From assembly GCA_018398765.1 (NCBI GenBank), contig JAHBMJ010000995.1, forward strand, positions 96,704 to 160,703: a stretch of DNA of 64,000 nucleotides. Direction: 5' to 3'. Shown here in pieces: positions 59,281 through 64,000 of this stretch (position 1 is the stretch's first letter; every line of letters starts with the position of its first letter). Source of the stretch: Chromera velia. Its lineage: Eukaryota > Sar > Chromeraceae. The position numbers and the translations under genes are program-made. Under the pieces are notes generated by a model. The model had not been told where the DNA came from, ran no database searches, and saw only the letters and a list, made by a program, of their open reading frames with translations.

Positions 59281-60923
59281 TCAAATGTCATCTTCTTCTT
59301 CCAAGTCCGAGTTGTTTTGGTCATAACATCTTTCTTCATCTGGAAAGTCCTCATCCAGATCGTCGTCTTCAAATATGACAGGGTGCATTGGCTCTCCCTC
59401 CCTGGCACGGTCACGATACTCCTCTTCGTCTTCCTGGCTTTCCAAGAAATCATCACTTGCCCCATCTAACTCTATTGACCGAGTCCGACCACCACTGGCA
59501 CCCTTCGTTTTTCTCTTCAAATTTTTCACACCCATCCCCTTTTTCATCTGATTGTGTCTCTTTTTCTGCAGCTTTCCTGACCTGTCTGCAAGGATATCAA
59601 TGTGACATGAACGCTTGGGAGGCGGGCCTTTGCGCTTCTTTGAACCCTTCCCTCCCCGCCCCCATTCTTCCTCCTCCTCTTCATCTTCCTCTTCACACAA
59701 ATCATCAGAATCAAAGGCGGACATGTCAACGTCTACCGGCATCCCCGAAACAGGCGAAGATTCACTAACGTCGCCCGCCCCCTCGCCAACCGAATCCACA
59801 CTGTGCAGATGACCCTGACGGAAATGCTCAGCGCCTCTCGCATCCTCACCCCTTGCCCCCTCCTCGCCTTCTTCTATTTTTACAGCTGCCCCTCCTGCTC
59901 CTGCCACCCCCCCCATTTTTTTCCGCCTGTACCACTCCCTGTAATACTTCTTCGCGTAAGACGCACGTCCCACCGCCACAGGGGCAGTAGGAACTGCAAG
60001 CCTCTGCTCTACTGCGTCCATCACATTCCCCTCAGAAGCAGTATCCAGGTACCGACGGAAGGGAAGGGATACAGGCCGAAATGAAACGTCGGCATCAGCA
60101 AGGATCGTCAACGCCTCTCTGGCATTCAATAAAAACATCCCAGGACACAAAACAAACAACCCCTTGCTATCATACCCAAGTTTCTCCCAAAGCTGACGGA
60201 TCCTTATACCACCGTTCGTCGCCTTCTCCGGTAACCGAAGAGGCAAATCACCCGCACCCCAGGGCCCCTTTTTCGCCTGCTCTGAGGCTGAGAAGTTCAG
60301 GTCGCGAGGAATTTCAGGTATTCCAGACTCGGAAGGAGTCCCATCGGGAAATTCGGCATCTACACCACTTGCCCCCCCTTCTCTTTCTGCTGTCATTCCA
60401 CCGCCGCCCCCCGACATACCCGACGTTGCCTTTCCTTTTCGAGACCGCCATCCGGGTTTGGCTGTCTTGATCACTCCCGTCTTCAATAACCCGTGCCCCT
60501 TCCCTCGGAGCTGCTGGGCGCGTCTGCAAAGGTGAAGGGAGACAGAAAGAAACGCAACAACCAATATGCAACACCTGTTTGCTCTTTGAACATACGACAT
60601 TCAAAAAGCAGCACCACTCACAGGTCAGGAATGGGAATAGACCCCTTCCCAAAAAAGAGTCGCAAAGAAAAGGCATCGTTAAGTCAGTTCCTAAAACACT
60701 GAACGTGGGGGGCTGTCCATCTCACCTAGCACCCAACGGCCAGAAGATGCAGACCAGACGTGACAGAAGAAGACGACCAAGGAGAGACCACGCACTCAAA
60801 TATAGCTAGGCTGAACGGCTTGCTCTCCTGAGAGAGGGCCCCTAAGGAAAGTAAAAAGACAAAAACACCAAGCATTTGCAACTCCCTTTCTGCGTTGTCA
60901 TCCATGACCCACATGATTCACAA

Positions 60924-60961
<38 letters not shown>

Positions 60962-62652
60962 TTTTTTCCCCATCTCCCAATAACTGACTTGTGCAGTGTT
61001 CCCTCATCTCTGTGGGGGAGACTGAGCTCTCGGACGAGAAGGAAGTCCGTCCCCGTCCGTCTCATGCCAGAGATCAGCCTAGAGTCTTCCCACGGCTGGA
61101 AGGGAAGCTCCCGGAGACGCCGCCACAGACGGACCGGATTCTCCGGCACTCCCTGCATTTCCGCAGATGTGGAGGAAGGCAAACAAAGGCACGACAAGAA
61201 AACCTTTTCATCTAAACCCGCCTGAACTTGTGACGCCTTTTTTGCTTTTCGAAGAACGACGTGACATTCTCCCCTCCCTTCCTTCCTGTCTGACACAAAG
61301 AGGCCCGACTGTCACGATGAATGCCTGCATGCCCGTCTTTCTGTCTATCTGCATCCTTGTCTGCCTGTGTGACTGACCTTTCTCTCATCCGAACGCGTGA
61401 ACAGGTTAGACCACCGGGACTCGATTCTGCGTGCCTCTTTGTTGGGAAAGAAGCAGCGGCGGCGGACCTGCAACAAAATCCGGGGGGGGGGGGAAGAGAG
61501 AGACAAAGAATTTGTCTGACAGAGCGCTGAGGAGGCAGGGAGACGAGGAGAAATTGATGAAACGAAAGAAGCCAGAGAGGGAGACTGGATAGAGAGAAAT
61601 ACAACACGAACGAATGCCCGGAAAGAAGAAAGAAGAGAAAGAAACCAACAATGAATTGTTTTTTCCTTCCTTTCTTGTCTACCCGGATTCCTTCATGATA
61701 CGCTAACAGTATGGCAAAGGAATCAACCGAACCACAAACCTACCTGCATTCTGTATTCCACCTCCCGTGTCCACTGAGACCGGATCGAATCTTTTCCTTT
61801 GGCACCACTACCCTGTTCGTGCTGCTCCGCCAGTGCCCCCCCTGTGGCTTCTTCTGTGCCTGTATAGACGACAATTTCTGTACTTCCCTCTGTCCTTGGC
61901 CCTCCCTCCGCTGAGTTCGCTTCTCTGTCTCTTTCGCTTCCTGCCAAAAACTCAGGGGGGAGTGGTGGGGCAAATTCCTCCTCCTCCTCCTCTTCCTTCC
62001 CTGCCTCCACTCCCTCTGCGTCCACAACCTTCCCAGTCAGCAGAGAATGAATGCGGCCCCAGTAGGCCGTTCTGCAAAGAGAGAGAAGAGAGACGCGACA
62101 GAAGTATAGATGTGCAGCAGTTATGCAGAGCTCATGTACGTGAATCATGCAGAGAGGCGCTCTCCATGATGCTTTTGAAACGTGAGCGGAAAGTGTGTCG
62201 GCAGACTGTGTAGGACGAAAAGGAAAGAACAAGGAAGGACCCCATTGGTGAAGGAGCAGAAGGTGAAAGGAGTAAAAGGGAAACTCCATAATGGCTCAAC
62301 TACAGCTTGCAGCACACCGGAATCATGCTGTTGCTTCTTTCGTCCTGCAACAAGCAGAGAGCGACATCGCATATGTGTGTGCGCATGAATAACAGCCCAC
62401 CACTATAATACATGATACCCAGTCGGTCACACCGAAGTTCCGCAACCCCGTGAAAGAAGAACAAAAAAAAGAAAGAAAGAAAGAACGAAAGGCGACCCTA
62501 CATTGCCTACCACCTACCTGTGGAGAGCGAGGGCAAGGAGGGTGTCTTCGGACCGGGTCCATATCTGGTCGCGACAGGGCTTCATAATTCTGCGGGATTT
62601 ATTGGTTGGTGGTTGGCGTGGATAATTGGTTTCAAGTTCGTATCACACAGAC

Positions 62653-62733
<81 letters not shown>

Positions 62734-63564
62734 AAGAAACACACACACAGAGGGAGATGTGTGCAGGGAACATATTGACAGCTGGCCAAATGCTGGAGGC
62801 CCGCAGTCTTTTTGTCCGTCTGTCTCTCTGACGGCCTGTCTAGGACAACAAAAACAGTGGAGGTGACGTTCAGGGAGAAACGAACGTTGAGGGAGAGTAT
62901 AGCCAAATCAAACGAACACACAGGCAAAGAGCGTAGACGTGCGCAAAAGGTAGCTTTGGAACCAAACAATAAATCCTCATGACAGGGCAGCTGTGTGTGG
63001 AAGAGCTCAGCTCTCCCTGATCCTCTGACTGACTGCTTGACTGACTGACTGACTCTTCCTTCACGCTCGCCCCCGCCCCCTGCTGCGCTATCCTCCTCCA
63101 GGTGTCCCACTCGAACCGGAGATCGTCGAAGTCCGGAAGGAGACTTCTGCTTTCAATCGGAAATTCAGTCAGTCAGTCAGTCAAACAAGCAGGCAAATAG
63201 GAAGTCCAACAGGAAAAGAGATTCTTACACTTTGAGGGCAAGGAAGAAAGAGTAGAGCGGGGGTTGAAGAGGGAATCAATTCTCATGCTCACTGGACTCG
63301 CAAAAGATCCCTCAATTTATGAATGGCATCTGCACATTCCCGCATGCATACAGAGATGCGAAAGCGTACACTAGGAAACAGTCACCCTACCGACGGCTGA
63401 AAATCCCGTCCCACCTTCCGATCTCCCACAACAGCCAAAAGCACAGACAGACAAACAGACAAGGATCCATACCAGCATCAATTCCTCCCACCCACTTGTC
63501 AATAAAAGGGTCCATTCTCGAGAGTGTTTTTTTCATCTCAGAGGGGAACTGGGGGTCTTCGTGT
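59281..63564 (-). CDS. Myb/SANT-like acidic nuclear protein, 5' end not resolved
   Basis: Eight exons with fully matching phases: 63564-63473, 63291-63231, 63146-63054, 62589-62518, 62071-61744, 61467-61378, 61152-60989, 60523-59281 (TGA stop), giving 713 residues. IWTRSEDTLLALALHR-TAYWGRI (exons 4-5) and FFPNKEARRIESRWSNLF (exon 6) resemble the helices of a Myb/SANT domain, which binds DNA or histone tails. About 95 mostly acidic residues from exon 5, including a Glu-rich run, split the domain. The 413-residue last exon is low in complexity, with basic patches (SKKRKGPPPKRS; MGVKNLKRKTKG) that look like nuclear localisation signals and a strongly acidic C-terminus (NNSDLEEEDDI). Upstream, 64000 to about 63911 is open as a Lys/Glu-rich coiled-coil-like stretch that may be an earlier exon. 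A chromatin or transcription role is inferred. Confidence 0.72.
60920..60960. repeat. (GA)n microsatellite in an intron
   Basis: GA run just downstream of the donor at 60988 of the SANT-like gene (minus strand). A second CA/GA composite lies at about 62646-62750, in the intron upstream of the 62589 exon. Confidence 0.9.
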
Positions 63565-64000
63565 CTGCAGAATTGATTGATTGGTCATGAGAAAAGAAAA
63601 AAGAGAGGGAGGGAAACAAATCGTCAGTTGGTGTGGAACTTTTTGAGTTTTCTCTTTCGAGCGGTTGGTGTCGGAAGCGGGGACTTCATTTTTTTTCAGG
63701 AATTTGATGGTCGTGGAAAGAAGAATGAAGGAGGTCGAACAGCAACAAAAGGGGGAAAAAAAGGAAGTGAATACACACAGAGTGAGCAAGCAACGCGGCT
63801 CTTTGCGGAGATCGCGCATATAAGATCCTTGCGTCGTTCATACCGCCTCCCTCCCTTTCTTTTCTCTGTTCCGTTCCCGCACCTCGGTCCGACTTTTCCT
63901 AACCTTGACGGTCATCCGTTTTTCCTTTGGCTCTTCCCGTCTCTTCTCTTCTTTCCTCTGTAGTTCCCTGTTCCCCTCTATTTCTCGTTTAGCTTTTTGT

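Noticed and set aside
60898-60914. Candidate exon starting MWVMDDNAERELQ on the minus strand
   Set aside because: The flanking exons join directly with matching phase (60989 to 60523), and including this piece breaks the frame.

Overview
This is nuclear DNA of an intron-rich, microsatellite-dense protist. The most consistent source, by inference, is a chromerid alga (Chromera-like, a photosynthetic relative of apicomplexans). Reasons: short protein-coding exons split by GT-AG introns full of (GT)n/(GA)n/(CTTC)n repeats; standard stop codons (TAA, TAG and TGA each close an apparently intact gene); runs of overlapping TGCATGCA, a motif known from apicomplexan promoters; and large ankyrin genes. 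No organism-specific marker gene was seen, so the assignment is tentative. Two runs of N (6788-7065 and 48540-48582) lie inside repeats and are assembly gaps.

Layout. 1-1790: no supported gene. 1791-11752 (+): a 22-exon ankyrin-repeat gene in which nearly every exon is one 33-37 residue repeat and every intron is phase 0. 11753-14774: no gene seen. 14775-17074 (-): a PCIF1/CAPAM-type cap-adenosine N6-methyltransferase with the FEANPPF catalytic motif. 17700-20964 (+): a six-exon CRAL-TRIO (Sec14-like) lipid-binding protein. 22329-26580 (-): a recently dead LINE (APE endonuclease plus reverse transcriptase) with a cysteine-rich leader. 27008-31632: a gene-poor block bounded by inverted repeats and filled with tandem arrays. 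32623-33678 (-): an intronless ankyrin pseudogene. 34717-35928 (+): a single-exon secreted protein of unknown function. 36722-43145 (-): a broken Ty1/copia retrotransposon with both LTRs. 45148-45792 and upstream (-): a CCCH zinc-finger gene. 47324-47491: 32-bp GC-rich hairpin repeats in AT-rich DNA. 47675-52423 (-): a DHHC palmitoyltransferase. 53012-54066 (+): a divergent protein kinase. 54830-58382 (+): one or two unidentified multi-exon genes carrying a pair of near-identical inverted elements at intron positions. 59281 to at least 63564 (-): a Myb/SANT-like acidic nuclear protein whose start is not resolved.

The genes are ordinary, unrelated eukaryotic genes and do not form a pathway. 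Most exon models rest on matched splice phases and on continuity of domain motifs read by eye; they are predictions without transcript support. The most unusual items are the exon-per-repeat ankyrin gene, the intron-resident inverted element pair (introner-like), the reduced zinc-binding region of the DHHC enzyme, the PCIF1 orthologue, and the inverted-repeat-bounded 4.6 kb block.
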